Shown here one piece after another: positions 1 through 11,539 of a stretch of 64,000 nt of DNA. The notes under the pieces are model-generated. The model had not been told where the DNA came from and made no database searches. It worked only from the letters and a program-made list of their open reading frames with translations. Numbering within the stretch: position 1 is the stretch's first letter; each line of letters begins with the position of its first letter. Location: positions 1 to 64,000 of the forward strand of contig RDEW01000005.1 of the NCBI GenBank assembly GCA_011109175.1. The letters run 5' to 3'. The position numbers and the translations under genes are program-made. Source of the DNA: Dicyema japonicum (taxonomy: Eukaryota; Dicyemida; Rhombozoa; Dicyemidae).

Positions 1-134
1 AAAAGTTATGTTTCTTTTATAAATTTTTTAATTATAAAAAATATAAAAGAGAAAGTTATTCTAAATATGCTGATATATTAATAATATAATTATTTATTTT
101 ATTATTTTTCATTTCTCGAAAAAATATAGCTCAT
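1..134. other. AT-rich flank, nothing recognised
   Basis: AT-rich sequence before the first LINE insertion. I see no coding exon or repeat that I can name. Confidence 0.4.
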
Positions 135-1175
135 TAAACTGCAGCATTATAGCGATTTCTTGATGATCGAGTCTAAGGATGACCCGAATTCTATTTTTAA
201 CACTGAGCTCCTTGTGAGAGTCGAAAGACCTATTCAAGAAAATTTGAAACAAACACCGCACTCCACAAAGACTCTTTTCTCCTCTACAATCACAATTTAT
301 TGGAAGCCGCTATGAGGGAACCTAGACCGTTATAACCAAGGAAAGAAGGAGAAGTAATATCTACGCGACAATGTAGACCTATTTCAGACAAAGAGGTCCT
401 GGAAAACTATAGAAAAGCACCAGATGTACTAGGAAATGGTTTCTACTGTGAACAGAGAAAACAGAACTCACAGAGATAAGAAGGATGAGTAACGTCCTAG
501 AAAGAGAAATGGTGACAAGTAAAGAAATTCGGTTCACTTTTGAGAGATAGCAAAGATATTTTACGTAGGAAAACTCTAGCCAATGCTGCGGTATATAAAC
601 TTAAGAATCAATGGCTCAATCAAAAAGGCATCAAACGAAAATGAGAATCCTATTATACGATCATTCATAAACCCGTACTTTTATATAACGCTGGAACTTG
701 GGCGACCTCATCAGCGGATATGGAAAAACTAGACTCGTTCCACAGTCAGCTGAGAAAAATAACAGGAACTATCTGGCCTACGAGAATATCGAGAAACGCT
801 TTATATAAGAGATGCAGCACTAGACCTATCAGCTTAGAAGTACTGGAATCCCGATGGAAGCTCTTCGGACACGTGCTGAGGATGGAATTAACATCCCCAC
901 CTAACATATCTATGGAAACATACTATGTTATCCAAGAAGGCAGCTATCGTGGAAGACCAAGAACAACACTGCCAATAGTCTTACAAAAAGACCTGGTCAA
1001 TATCAAAAAATCTAATAAATGCCGACGACCTGGACAACATGAGAGCCTTGGCTAGGAACAGGGGAGCATGGAAAAGGATGACATCTAACCTTGTTTCTTT
1101 GCTGCACATGCGGGGCTATAATTAGTATGGCTCTCGTGAAGTGCTTAAATAAATAATAAATAAACTGCAGCATTA
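135..1175 (+). mobile_element. 5'-truncated LINE insertion with 15-base target site duplication
   Basis: A non-LTR retrotransposon fragment occupies about 150-1160. The readable part (720-1055 and frames just before it) is the region after the reverse transcriptase, with the family signature SRWKLFGHVLRM and the later motif YRGRPRTTLP. The 3' end (1101-1146) is the tail shared by several elements in this window and runs into an AAAT-rich simple repeat. The 15-base word taaactgcagcatta lies immediately before (135-149) and after (1161-1175), the expected target duplication of target-primed reverse transcription. Frames are broken upstream, so this is a dead copy. Confidence 0.85.
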
Positions 1176-1800
1176 CCATTTACTAGTGTGAAAGAAACCG
1201 ATGGCTTGCAAGAACGTAAAAGCCAAAAGTTTATACTCCCATAGATCCGATAAGGTATTCTGGCGCTGTGTGAAATTAGAAGCGTGCCAAAACATGAGAA
1301 GATGTGATCCGACCAATGATTGTCGAGATACTAAAACAGAACGATAAATTAGACTCCCGGGAGGTAAACAAGCTTCATATTAAATGTAATTTTAAAATAA
1401 AATATGCAAAAAATAATATTGAAATAGTCGAATTAATTTTAATCAAATTAGAAACTCATCTGGGACACTTTAATAACGCTGAAATTTAAAGTTTGAAAAG
1501 TAACTCAGTCACTCCTTATACTTTACAAAATAAAAGAGTCTTTTTAGAATTAGTGAGGTAATTGAAATGCACTTCTGTTAGAAGGACAATGAAAAGTCCT
1601 AAAAAAGTCAACGGCCTGATGACACAGGATCTGACTGACGTGTCTCAAGTCAGAAATATGGACTTTTCAGTGAAGGTAAATTCTCGTTACCAGATCCCAC
1701 CCGTGAGGTGACGAGTCCCTCTGGCACGGCACATTTGTTGAATAAGGGTGGGGGAACATTGATCTAACCACTTTATTATTATTATTAATCCCAGGCTTAT
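1176..1800. other. Intergenic, no gene recognised
   Basis: No exon I can assign. A short phrase near 1705-1726 (gaggtgacgagtcc, then ctctggcac) recurs near 2452-2473, so part of this stretch is probably repeat-derived. Confidence 0.3.
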
Positions 1801-1802
1801 CA

Positions 1803-2222
1803 TTGTCGAAAAATTTATGCTTTTTAGCTGTGGTGCTGGAGGAGGTTACTAAGAATCCCTTGGACTTCCAAAATAACAAACATCGATGTACTCAAACGGG
1901 TGGAGACGGACATTCGCTAGAAGGAAGAATCGTAAAACACAGATTGGCGTTCTTTGTGCATGTTGTCCGCTCTGATTCACTGGAAAGAACCATTATGCTG
2001 AGCAATTTTACTGGAAAAAGAAGACCTGGCCGACCGAGGACTCAATGGCTATCCACGGTGGAAGACGTCACGGGAATGCCTATATCAAGGCTACTCCAAA
2101 TTGCAACGGATCGGGGAGAGCTGAGGAAACTCGTTCATGAGATCTCCAAGGGTCGGACACGAGTTAATTGGACAACATACATACATTACCATTGTAAGCC
2201 CAGCACAAACAGTCATAACTAA
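1803..2222 (+). mobile_element. LINE C-terminal fragment
   Basis: The frame contains RIVKHRLAFFVHVVRSD and GKRRPGRPRTQW, the 'H-RLxxxGHVxR ... RRPGRPRxxW' pattern typical of the segment downstream of the reverse transcriptase in many animal LINEs. It is a different family from the elements at 0.7 and 63.4 kb. No catalytic domain is present, so this is a 3' remnant. Confidence 0.55.
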
Positions 2223-2228
2223 CTAATC

Positions 2229-2480
2229 CAAGGAAGGAACCAAAGGGAGAACATCTGCTTGTGCCGACCAAATCCATCTTCCAATACGTCATTACAGGCT
2301 TCCGCTTCCGAAGAGAAATGGAGAAGTATGCCCGCCCTCCCACGTCTTACCGTCGCGAACATCACTTCATTCTTTAGCAATAGTTTTCATAATGCAATCT
2401 TCAGAGGTTTTGGTCAAGGAGAAAGGTAGGAAGATCCCTTTTAACAATTGTGAGGCGACGAGTCCTTCTGGCACAACCAC
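2229..2480 (+). repeat. Dispersed repeat E (partial copy)
   Basis: The stretch from about 2240 to 2345, containing accaaatccatc and cattacaggcttcc, matches 62700-62820 at high identity. The other half of the same unit is found at 62560-62685 and 27300-27425. No coding function is evident. Confidence 0.5.
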
Positions 2481-2626
2481 TTGATAGATATATAAAATAA
2501 ACTTGTAACAAAAATTAATATTTTGAATATCTCCTATTTAAAATAAATTCATTAATTTTGCTAAAAATATAATATTTAAATGAAATATAGTTGCCTATCA
2601 ATAATATTATAACATAACATCTGGGA

Positions 2627-4302
2627 ATGATAAAATCAAAAAATATCTCGAATTCTGACAATTTGGAAGTCGATGAACTTAGACAGGAGGAACTCGAGAA
2701 GCTCTTAAAGCAGTACCACACATTTGAAGGTAGCAAGTCAACCTCGACGATTGCGAACAGAAAAATACTACATCGCCAAATGTAACGATTTTTATTATTT
2801 TGGTCTGAGTTGGCCCTCCTTGAAAACGAAAAACGGGAATTGCAGGCAAATTATCTGCTCACTCAGTCGACAGCCATTCAAGTGTCAGATATCAAAATAA
2901 TCGAAGAGATCAAGGCTTTACTGATAATAATGGGTACTATACTGGTAGAACTAAATATTAGAAAGGAAGGATCAGGAAATCACGGAAGAACTGGCAAAAC
3001 AGCAGCAACTCGATCAAAAGATCACGGATTTGGAGAAAAAGACAACTTTGATTTCTAAGTTAGGAATAAGTGGACCAACAACTCAGCCAGTCTCGAAAAA
3101 TAAAATACGAAATCTTGAATCGAGGATTCAAAAAATGATCAATGTAGTGTTCCGTTAACAGAAAATTAGGATTACGGAACTTTGCTTACGAAGAACCGAA
3201 ATTCACGGAAAAATCTGTCAGATTTGTGCTTTCAGCAAAAGAAATTTGAATCTCACAGAGTTAAAATCGCAGAGGCTATTTCACAGTGCCGAACTGAAAT
3301 AGCTCAGGCGATTTCATGCTCAACCTCAGCCTTGGACGCTAAGTTTTCCGATTTTTTCAACAAAAAGGGACGAATACTCCGCTAAGACAGCATATCTCAA
3401 AGAAAAATGCGAAAGGGACGAGAAACAACATTTGGCTGAGATGAAGGAGCTCACACGAATCATTGATCACGAGGAAGCAACTCAAAAAGTTCATGTCAGA
3501 CAAAACAGCGGAGCGTCATGATGATAGCCAAATGGTGGCTTGGAGACAGGAAAAGGGTCATTCATGTGCTTATAATGTTAGTTACCCGTGCGGTACAAAA
3601 GAAGATGAGTGAGAAAGACTCCTTGGCAACGTTGGAAGAGGCATTCAACAAATAATAATAAAACTAATGGAGACGACAATATCGATCAGATCATCAAGAA
3701 GTTCGACGAAAAAGAAGAGTCCAACTTTGCCCTTTTTAAGTTTGTCAACGAACAGAACAATAAACTGGACAAACTGGTAAATGAGATTGAGGAGGTTGAA
3801 CGAAAAGTAATCCTAGATAAATCAAGAAACTGATCTTTCAAGGAAGACATTCAACGACTTGGAGGGAAGGCGACAAAATGAATTGAGTGCTTTGGAGTCC
3901 CAGCTTTCGAGATTCAAGGAGGTAAACAGTTCATATCAGAGCGGAATTGAGGACATTGACGAATCAATCAACACATTCATAGAAGGTTATAGTACTAAGT
4001 TACATAGAAATTAAAAAATTGTTTGAGTCAATGGATTGCGAGAAGAAGATGCCGAAGAATTCATTCGGGAATATGATGATGTTACTAAGCTGAACGTGGT
4101 CACTTATATGCAGGCAATTGAGGAACAGTTGGATTACTTGATTATGATTAACAATTTTATTCAAATGAAGGAACATGGGGGATTGAAAAAACTGCCATTT
4201 AACTTTACTCCAAAAAAATCGATCAGACCCCGCCAAAGTCCTCCATTATTGCCATCTCCAGACTTTTTGACGGAAGGTATTGTTAATACTGATAAAAGAT
4301 GA
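2627..4302 (+). CDS. ODAD1: Outer dynein arm docking complex coiled-coil protein (ODAD1/CCDC114/CCDC63 family)
   Basis: The predicted product is a long coiled coil assembled from several exons. Family landmarks occur in the right order: an N-terminal FEGSK..ANRKILHRQ segment (2723-2782, matching MEGDR...LIRKQ), LLENEKRELQANY (about 2815), KCERDEKQHLAEMKEL with IIDH (about 3405-3470), and NFALFKFVNEQNN (about 3725-3765), the most diagnostic motif of the family, followed by VTYMQAIEEQLDYL near the C terminus (about 4100). Proteins of this family anchor outer dynein arms to doublet microtubules in motile cilia. One intron, a 28-base GT..AG, is visible at about 2934-2961. The join near 2783-2810 needs one extra base to keep frame, so a sequencing indel is likely there. 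I take the ATG at 2627 as the start because no earlier in-frame ATG with homology is seen. Exact exon limits after 3100 are uncertain, and which paralogue of the family it is cannot be settled. Confidence 0.8.
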
Positions 4303-4898
4303 TAATATTTCCTACTACGAAATACGTCCCCTAAGCAAGAAAGAACTCCAAAATAAAATTCAAAAAAAAAATTCAGGCGAATTTCGAATGTAAATCTATT
4401 GGAAACAGAAAGGAGTTATCTAGCAAAGAAAGAAAAATAAAGTTATGTTCATCTGATCAACTAAATGATGAAGTGAAACCCGTAAATGAGAGTTAAACCA
4501 CAATCATTAAACCTTCTCGTACTAAAACCTTAATTTATTAACATATAGTTGGGACAGATTTAATTGTGCTTTATTATAAAAAATGATTATAATAAATTTT
4601 TGTTGTGTTATTAAGATTTGGGAGTTAATAATAATTTTCTAGCGCCTCCTCACATTTTCATGTCCTCCGAATTTAGGCCAAACGAGATCTGATTCTTCCT
4701 TATTTAAAACCCAGATTTTCAATGTCTCCTGAGTCTATTAAAAAGGTTATATCCATCTGTTACGAATTAGGTACTAATAAGTCTGCCTGTTAGGCCTAGA
4801 CTCTTCATCCCGGTACCCTTTTTTCTAAGTAATCCGATGTCCCACATGATTATTGGGTATATGATCACTCCCGATGTCCCACATGATCATCGGCTTTT
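4303..4898. other. Intergenic, nothing recognised
   Basis: AT-rich sequence between the docking-complex gene and the convergent LINE. The direct repeat 'cgatgtcccacatgat' occurs twice (about 4827 and 4874). No exon recognised. Confidence 0.3.
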
Positions 4899-6669
4899 CT
4901 ACATAATTGTAGAGTGGTGGTGACACCAGGAACACCCCAAGCATGTCTCCCCGTAGTGCGAGTAATGATTCAGTTTTTTTGATGTCAAAATCTCAAATCC
5001 AGTTTTATCACTCAATTTCCTTAGTCTGATTCCATCATCGTTAGTACCGAGGCATCCATATTCAATGTTTTTGCCATTTAGATAACCCACTAGGATAGAC
5101 ATATCATTTCTTGTGAAAAATTCTTCAATTTCTGTGGAACACTTTCTAAGGTTTTTTGAATACATTCCATCGACGTGAATCCAACTGCCGCAGCATCTCA
5201 CCTCGATGGAAACAAATTCAAGTGTGTATTCATAATAGTTTTTGGCTCACGTATCTGTAGAACTTCACTGTAGAACAATGTGGTTTCAGTACCAGCTTCT
5301 GCACCTTCGACCCATGGAATTTCTATAGAATTGTATCCCTCTAGCATTGTGTTGTTGGTCTTTTTCACTTTGGTCTCGTTGACCACCAGGATGTCAATTT
5401 TGGTGGACGATAGTAGTAGTGCCAGGTCATGACGCCTTTTCTTTAGGGATCGGGCGTTCACCAGCACTATCTTCAAGTTTCTTTTCAATTTTCTTGTTGG
5501 TGGCCCGGACTCTCCATGGCCAGGTCCACCATATTGCGTAAATCCACTCCGAGTATGTTACTTAGTTCCTTCAGTCTTGATACTATTTCCTTTAGTTCTT
5601 TTGTAATACTCCTGATAACTTATCCTTCGGTAGCCAGGCCGACTCTCGTGGAAAAGGTGCAGCTTCGTACTTGTTAGTTCTTGGGCCAATTACCCTTTTT
5701 TGGGCTGGCAGTTCCACTTTCTTGGTTATAATATCCGTCTGTTTTGTTCCCTGTTGTCGATTCGGGAGTTTGATTTTCGTCTCGCCTTCATGAATACAGG
5801 GCATCCTTCGTATCTTGCGCCGTGTATTGTTGACCCGCAGTTAGCACATTTTCGTTCAAGAGTTGGATCCGCATCACACTTGATGGTGTCGTGTTCTCCG
5901 CGCAACGGAAGCATTTTTTCTTTTCCGTGCACTGGTATGCAAAGTGGCAGATTTGCTGACAGCTGTAGCAGATTGGTGGTCCTCTTCGTATTCATTCACA
6001 AGAAATCTTGTTCTTCCCGATGTAGAAGCCACATCGTATTAGTGATGTAGCCTCCGACTTCATATTGATCGTGGCCTTCGCCAATGGCATGGCCTGCGAT
6101 CTTCTGGTCATTCGGGTAACCTTCGTGACTGAGGGAGCCATCTCCTGAAGGTAGTCCAAGAGGTCGTCCTCCTTCACCCAGAAGGGGAGGTTCCTGAGGA
6201 CAATCTCAGACGGTTTTGTTGAGATTGTCTTGAAATGGTGATTGTCATTACCAAAGAGGCAGGTCTCATTCACAGCTTCTATAAAAGTGGCCACATGGGA
6301 GTTATCCAGGAATTCCAGTCGGAAGGAGCCCGGTCCTTTGTGGCTCATTCTCATAGATCCGTATCGGTCATAGTATTGTAAAACGTTTGCGATTTTAATC
6401 GCATTCATAATAGAATTCACTGTGATTAATATAGTCTTGTTCTCTAAATGATCAGATTTCATTAGTTCATCCGTATATTTGAACATATCCTTGGGATCGT
6501 GTTTTGTAATGACATTCACTGGTTTAACAAATTCAGCCTTATGCGGAGTCTTGTTCTCTAAAGAGAATGATTCAGCAGTAGCACTCCCCGGAGGACGAAA
6601 AGAGTTTTTCATTTTAGTAGTTTTTACTGGTTTTAATACAGGTCTCTTCGTGTTTGTTTTCTTAACCAT
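4899..6669 (-). mobile_element. LINE with gag-like ORF1 and AP-endonuclease start of ORF2
   Basis: On the minus strand, ORF1 begins with the ATG at 6669 and runs to about 5592 with frame breaks. After a basic N terminus comes a region with an RRM-like feel (IVLRNLPFWVKEDDLLDYLQ, about residues 155-175), then retroviral-type zinc knuckles: CYSCQQICHFAYQC (CX2CX4HX4C, read in the shifted frame near 5950) and CANCGSTIHGARYEGC (near 5830). ORF2 starts at about 5488 with KIVLVNARSLKKRR and DILVVNETKVKK, the opening motifs of an exonuclease-endonuclease-phosphatase nuclease, and continues to 4899. The reverse transcriptase is absent. This arrangement resembles jockey/CR1-type elements. Several frameshifts mark it as inactive. 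Confidence 0.8.
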
Positions 6670-7195
6670 TTATTCTGTAAACTTCACTGTAGAAACTGTA
6701 GATCTGTCTATTGTAGAACTTTATGCCGCGTAGCCGCGTAGTCTATGGTCGGAGGTCGGGAGCTGTAGATTTTATTAAAAAAATAAAAATTATTAAACAA
6801 CTAACTGATCTAATCACAAAATATACTCGAGGTTACTTTCCGTTAAAGAGATCCAACTGCCCTTGACTGATAATCAATTTATCAAATATTCCAAATGCAT
6901 TAGATTTAAAAAAATAAGAAAAATAATAGCGGAATATATTGACTAATTATATAAATTCTAGAGACTGAAGTTTAAAGTCTTAATTTATTAACTGATCTGA
7001 CTTTCTTTGGAATTTCTTCAATTAAATACATTAGTGGCTAATCTAAACAATTCAATAAACAACAATTTACATCACTAATAAACTCAGATAATTCATAATC
7101 TATAAATATTGAATATATTTTATTTATTTAGTAAATACATTCATTTCCAAATGGAATAATCAAGCTCATCAAATCACTATTTGTTAAAATAATAT
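6670..7195. other. AT-rich intergenic stretch
   Basis: Very AT-rich with no exon or repeat that I recognise. It precedes a cluster of short direct copies of 'gacttgttattggttt' (7204-7245). Confidence 0.3.
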
Positions 7196-7261
7196 TATTA
7201 TATTGACTTGTTATTGGTTTATTCGACTTGTTATTGGTTTTATTTGGTTCAGTCAATATTG

Positions 7262-7800
7262 ACGAATCAAAATGTCGAAATCAGAGTTGACACATCGATT
7301 ATGACAGAAACAAATGTCCAATTCAATAAACCTGATATTTTTGTTCATGACAAAACAAAGAAGGAAGTAACCTTAATTAAAGTGGCATTACCTCATAAGA
7401 CCGACTAAAGCAAGTTGAAGTTGAGAAACTGCACAAATATGACTTGCTTGCAAATGAATTTTCGCTGCTCTATGAATTGCCAAGTGAAGATTATTCCAGT
7501 GGTTTTGAAATGGATGGAGTTTATCTCGAGATGCTTCAAGGATCATATGGATAAAATATTTATTGAAGAATCAACGAGGACTTACATCCAATCGGTTGTT
7601 CTGAAGAGAACGCTCGAAAGTATGCTCATTGAACATAAGCATGGATGAAGGTATACGATGAAGAGTACGCCTCTGCTACCTCCCAATTTGTGGAACTAGC
7701 ATGCCGTGAGGACAGCCCACTGGATTCTAACGGAAATATTTCGACTGAATCTGATGTGGAGATGGGGAGTAACAGGAGTTTATGGCACACTCTCTTCTAA
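7262..7800 (+). mobile_element. LINE C-terminal domain relic
   Basis: The frame reads KPDIFVHDKTKKEVTLIKVA followed, after a frame change, by QVEVEKLHKYDLLANEF. This is the 'PDxxxxDxxxxxxxxIxVxxP...EKxxKYxxL' pattern found at the C terminus of many animal LINE polyproteins. The same domain on the other strand lies at 20050-20745. Stops and a frame change indicate decay. Confidence 0.6.
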
Positions 7801-7889
7801 AAAGAAGCAGAGGATTACTAACAATCTGGATCAAAATCCGCTTAATTAGTTAATTTACTGTTATAAACAAATATAAAATATTTATTGAC

Positions 7890-10063
7890 TTGTTATCATT
7901 GGTTTCTCTATTGAGTCATTCGTAATTCGGAAGATGAGCATTCTTATCACCACAGAAATTTTATTACACGAATAATGAATGTCATAATTAAAGTACATAA
8001 ATATGTAGAATACTTCTCGACATGTAAGAAAACGTAATTAATTTTGTTATTAATCGTCACATTGATACCATAAAAAACATTAGTTTTGTACAACCTTTAA
8101 AGGAGAAAACAAATATGTACTCTATTACAATATAGGTACTTCATGTTAAATAATGTTATTATATTGACTTGTCTTTAAAAACAAAAATAATTATATTTTC
8201 GTAATAATTATAGAAATTAATTATGGACACGGATGTATATTTTACAAATTAGAAGAAAAAAATTGAAGAATAGTCTCCCAATGATTCTGTATTTAATGAT
8301 TGATCAACAAAAATTATAATATTGTTGAATAAGAATATTGGTTTAATTTGGATAAGTTTAAATTTATTATAAATTTTATTAAAATGAAAATTCTCTGGAA
8401 AACCTAAAGCAAATAAAATAAAATTGATTTTAACAAATAAATGATCGACAAATTTAAAGAACTAAAAATCTCAGAATTAAAGCCAATAGAAAACCAATTA
8501 GGGGGACATGGGTTAGATCCTGAAAAATGCAAGAAAAAATGTAAACGGTAAAATAACTTATCAGTCTTTTTCGAGTTTCCTGGGGGTTTGATTGTCAAAA
8601 GGATTAAAAAATATCCTCGTGGATATCAGGAAGCTGATTTTTATGAAGAAATTCTAAAATCTAAGGATCCGTGTTTGAAAAAGTTAACAACATACTTTCC
8701 AAAATATTATGGAATGAGCGATAACTTTGATTTGACCGGTTATAAGAGAAATCTTAAAATTAAGACAAATTTATTTATTTGGAAAATATTTTCCTTACAT
8801 TCGAGCAATTAACGTCTGCTGATATTAAGATTGGCTTGCTTAACGCAGAAAAATACAAAATTGCCAATGAGATATATTTTCAAATCTGTGGAATGAGAGT
8901 AAATCAACTAAAATACAATTTAAAGGTTTTCCGCTCGGTGGAAGATTTTTACTGCATCGACAAGGAAAAGGGAAAGAGTCTCGTGCAGGACACGATTAGA
9001 GAAGGTCAGTCGTGAATTAAATCTTAGAATTTAAGACATTCTTTAATGAGGATTTAAAATTTGACAGCAAAAACAGAATGCGTATAATCAAGGAACTACG
9101 TGTGATATTGGAACTTTTGAACGAACAAACAGAATGGAATTTCAAGTCAAGTTCCATCATTATTGCTTACGAAAATGAAAATATTGAAAACAAACCCAAA
9201 TCTGTTGTCAAAATGATAGACTTTTCGCATTCAAGTCATGCCGATTCAAAGGATCTATTCACTACCAAAGGTCTGGAAAATCTGATTGACTATATCTCCT
9301 CCCTTTAATTCTATTCTGTTTCATTTAATTCTGTTTTTCCACTAATTTCTTAATTTATGAATTTAATTTACTAATAATAAGAATATAAGCAATTATTGGC
9401 TTAAATACTGATTCACTCTTTTATGGAAAATTAACTTTTGTTGACAATTCCCTCATTGATCTTTTCTAATTCATTACATCGTGGTAGTTCTCTTCACGGG
9501 ATTGTGAGGGCTCAAGGGAGTGCAGCCAGTCCTTATGAGTAGACTGGTGTATTTACATTGTAGTGGAATTAATTATAAATTTATTAAATTTGTAATAAAC
9601 ATAATTAATACAAACAATTGAAGTAGTTAACGTTATTCAATACATTTAAGTTATTTAAATCATAATGTTTGGCCGTTGATTCGTACCTTTATTAGTCCTA
9701 TAATTTGACTATTTCTAAATATAATTCTTAATTCAATTATTTCCTGATTTTATAAATGCAATATAATGATAAATAATTAATTCCAATTCATTAAATAAAA
9801 CACCTGAAACTATCTGTTATGGAGACAATTACTCAAATCTTTAATATATAAACAAATACATTACCCTATCTTAATAAAAAAAATCTATGATTTTTGAAAC
9901 AAAATATCCCATTTTCCTATCTGCCTCCATAATCGGAAAACTGTTCCTTTAAAATATTTCTCAATTTTTCAAACTACCGACATTGCAACATAGTATCTCC
10001 GCAAGATACTCGACTATAACTCGAAAAAAATTTCAATTCATATCCAACAAATTTTATAAATAC
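7890..10063 (+). repeat. Large inverted duplication, left arm
   Basis: This arm is nearly identical, in inverted orientation, to 31873-29986 continuing at 27193-26899. The outer boundary is at the word tgttatcattgg (about 7889). The inner boundary lies near 10063. The arm carries a complete inositol polyphosphate multikinase gene and about 1.3 kb of non-coding flank. At 9774-9775 it has the uninterrupted TA at which the right arm carries a 2.8-kb pogo-type insertion, so this arm preserves the empty site. Confidence 0.9.
8441..9308 (+). CDS. IPMK: Inositol polyphosphate multikinase, copy 1
   Basis: The predicted kinase phosphorylates soluble inositol phosphates (IP3 to IP5). Four exons are joined by introns of 24, 26 and 23 bases; removing these 73 bases from the 868-base span leaves 265 codons, an intact 264-residue protein, close to small animal members of the family. 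Landmarks in order: NQLGGHG near residue 18, LKKLTTYFPKYYGM, the inositol-binding/catalytic motif here as LTSADIKIG (family PxxxDxKxG, with Leu in place of Pro), ICGMRVNQ, SSSIIIAYE (the SSLL region) and VKMIDFSHS (family DFAH), then KGLENLI near the C terminus. An ATG at 8441 precedes the conserved start region. A second copy with the same intron pattern lies at 30449-31316 on the minus strand. IPMK is preferred over IP6K because of the short length; IP3-kinase-type specificity cannot be excluded. Confidence 0.88.
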
Positions 10064-10239
10064 TTATAAATCACACAAGAAAACTGTTTTAGTTACGGTT
10101 GTTGAAGGTTATCCGTTCAACAAAAAAATTTCGTCCTCGTCAATAATTTATTCCCCTCTATAATAACTATAGTGTGCTATAATTAATTAGTATTTATTAT
10201 TAAAAAATTACACAAGTTCTGAATAGTTCGAGGATTTGT
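10064..10239. other. Intergenic beyond the inverted-repeat breakpoint
   Basis: Homology to the right arm stops near 10063. The sequence from here to the hAT relic shows no gene. Confidence 0.3.
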
Positions 10240-10450
10240 AGGCATTTATTAATGAAGTTAGTTTTATTCTTTTGTTATATTTTTGCTTTAGACTTCTAAA
10301 AAATCAATATATTTTCATAGTGAATTGAGGATGCTTGCATTTTGTGTGTTCTAATAAGCGATATGGCTTCATCGCTTCGTTTGAAAAATCCGCACCACAT
10401 AGCCAACACAGGGGATATGTGGATCCTTTGGATTTTGAATAAACCGTAAG
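10240..10450 (-). mobile_element. hAT-type transposase N-terminal BED zinc finger relic
   Basis: On the minus strand one frame reads CWLCGADFSNEAMKPYRLLE then HTKCKHPQ, which fits the BED/ZBED finger of hAT and SCAND3-like transposases (CxxC ... SNEAMKPxxLxxHxxxKHP). A second, more decayed copy on the same strand lies at 51167-51370. No catalytic domain follows. Confidence 0.6.
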
Positions 10451-10618
10451 ATAAATAGTTCTCTTATTTTTTTAACAGGTAATCAAAAAATTGCAGACTT
10501 CGTTATTTAAATTATGTCACAGGCGCTATGCGTTACACTAGTGGACTTAGAAAAAAATCAAAAAAATTTTTTTGATTTAATTTATCAAATCCAAATTTGA
10601 TAAATTGCTTATAAAATT

Positions 10619-11353
10619 TTGGAAGACCTTAAAAAGAAGCAAATCAAACATCGTCTGGCTTGTTTGGTATCAGCTTCAAGTAGAGGGAGTGGAGCATGGC
10701 TTGGTGCAATACCTTGCCCAAACATCGGGACCTTTTTGGACGACGATTCTTTGAGGATTGGAATCGGACAAAGGCTGGGACTAGACGTTTGCCAGGAGCA
10801 CCGATGCCGATGCGGGAAAACAGTCGATGCGAAAGGATTGCACCCGCTGTCCTGCAGAAGAAGCGCCGGAAGGGGACCACGTCATGCTGCTCTGAATGAT
10901 GTGATCGTCAGAGCTCTGAAGGCTTCAGGCTTCCCAGCACAGCTTGAACCAGTGGGTCTTGATCGAGGAGATGGGAAGAGACCTGACGGGATGACCCTTT
11001 TCCCCTTCACGTCTGGAAGATCTTTGGTCTGGGACGCAACTTGCATAGACACGTTCTCAAGCACGAACATTTTTAAATCTGTTCAGACACCTGGAGCAGC
11101 TGCTTCGACCGCGGAAAACCTAAAAATCAAGAAATATTCTTGCCTCGGGGATCGCTACCGATTTACTCCTGTTGCGACCGAATCATCGGGAGCCGTTGGT
11201 CCAATGACGGCTGAATTCTTGCAAGAACTCGGAGGATTGCTTGCCAGAAAGAAAAGGGATCAACGAGAAGGGTTATGGCTAAGACAAAAGATTGGAATAG
11301 CCATACTCCGAGGGAACTCGTTCGCAATCCACGCAGCAGGCTTCCTCAACTGA
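10619..11353 (+). mobile_element. LINE C-terminal zinc/nuclease-like domain (family R), best copy
   Basis: This 244-codon frame holds a zinc-type motif CRCGKTVDAKGLHPLSC, then GKRPDGMTLFPF and LVWDATCIDT, and ends IGIAILRGNSFAIHAAGFLN before a stop. The PD...(D) spacing after a CxC..H..C motif looks like a restriction-like endonuclease fold, and the domain is familiar as the C-terminal part of certain invertebrate retrotransposon polyproteins. The reading frame has no proper start, so this is the 3' end of a truncated element. It is followed by a poly(A)/TA-rich tail. Other copies lie at 24.6, 27.7, 28.5, 29.1, 50.7 and 52.0 kb. Confidence 0.7.
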
Positions 11354-11539
11354 CATTTGTTTAATTGTTAAAAAAAATTTTTGTTATTAAAAAAAAAAAT
11401 TTATCAAATTAATGTATATAATTTGACCAAACTATTGCAACAACAACAACGATTTATTGACAAAAGAATAAAGGAGATTTCTGGAGGGTATTACATCTGA
11501 GTCCTACCATAAGGCTTGGACTCCACACCTGGACCCTTC

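Noticed and set aside
5700-6050. 116-codon plus-strand frame
   Set aside because: It is the antisense of the zinc-knuckle part of a LINE ORF1.
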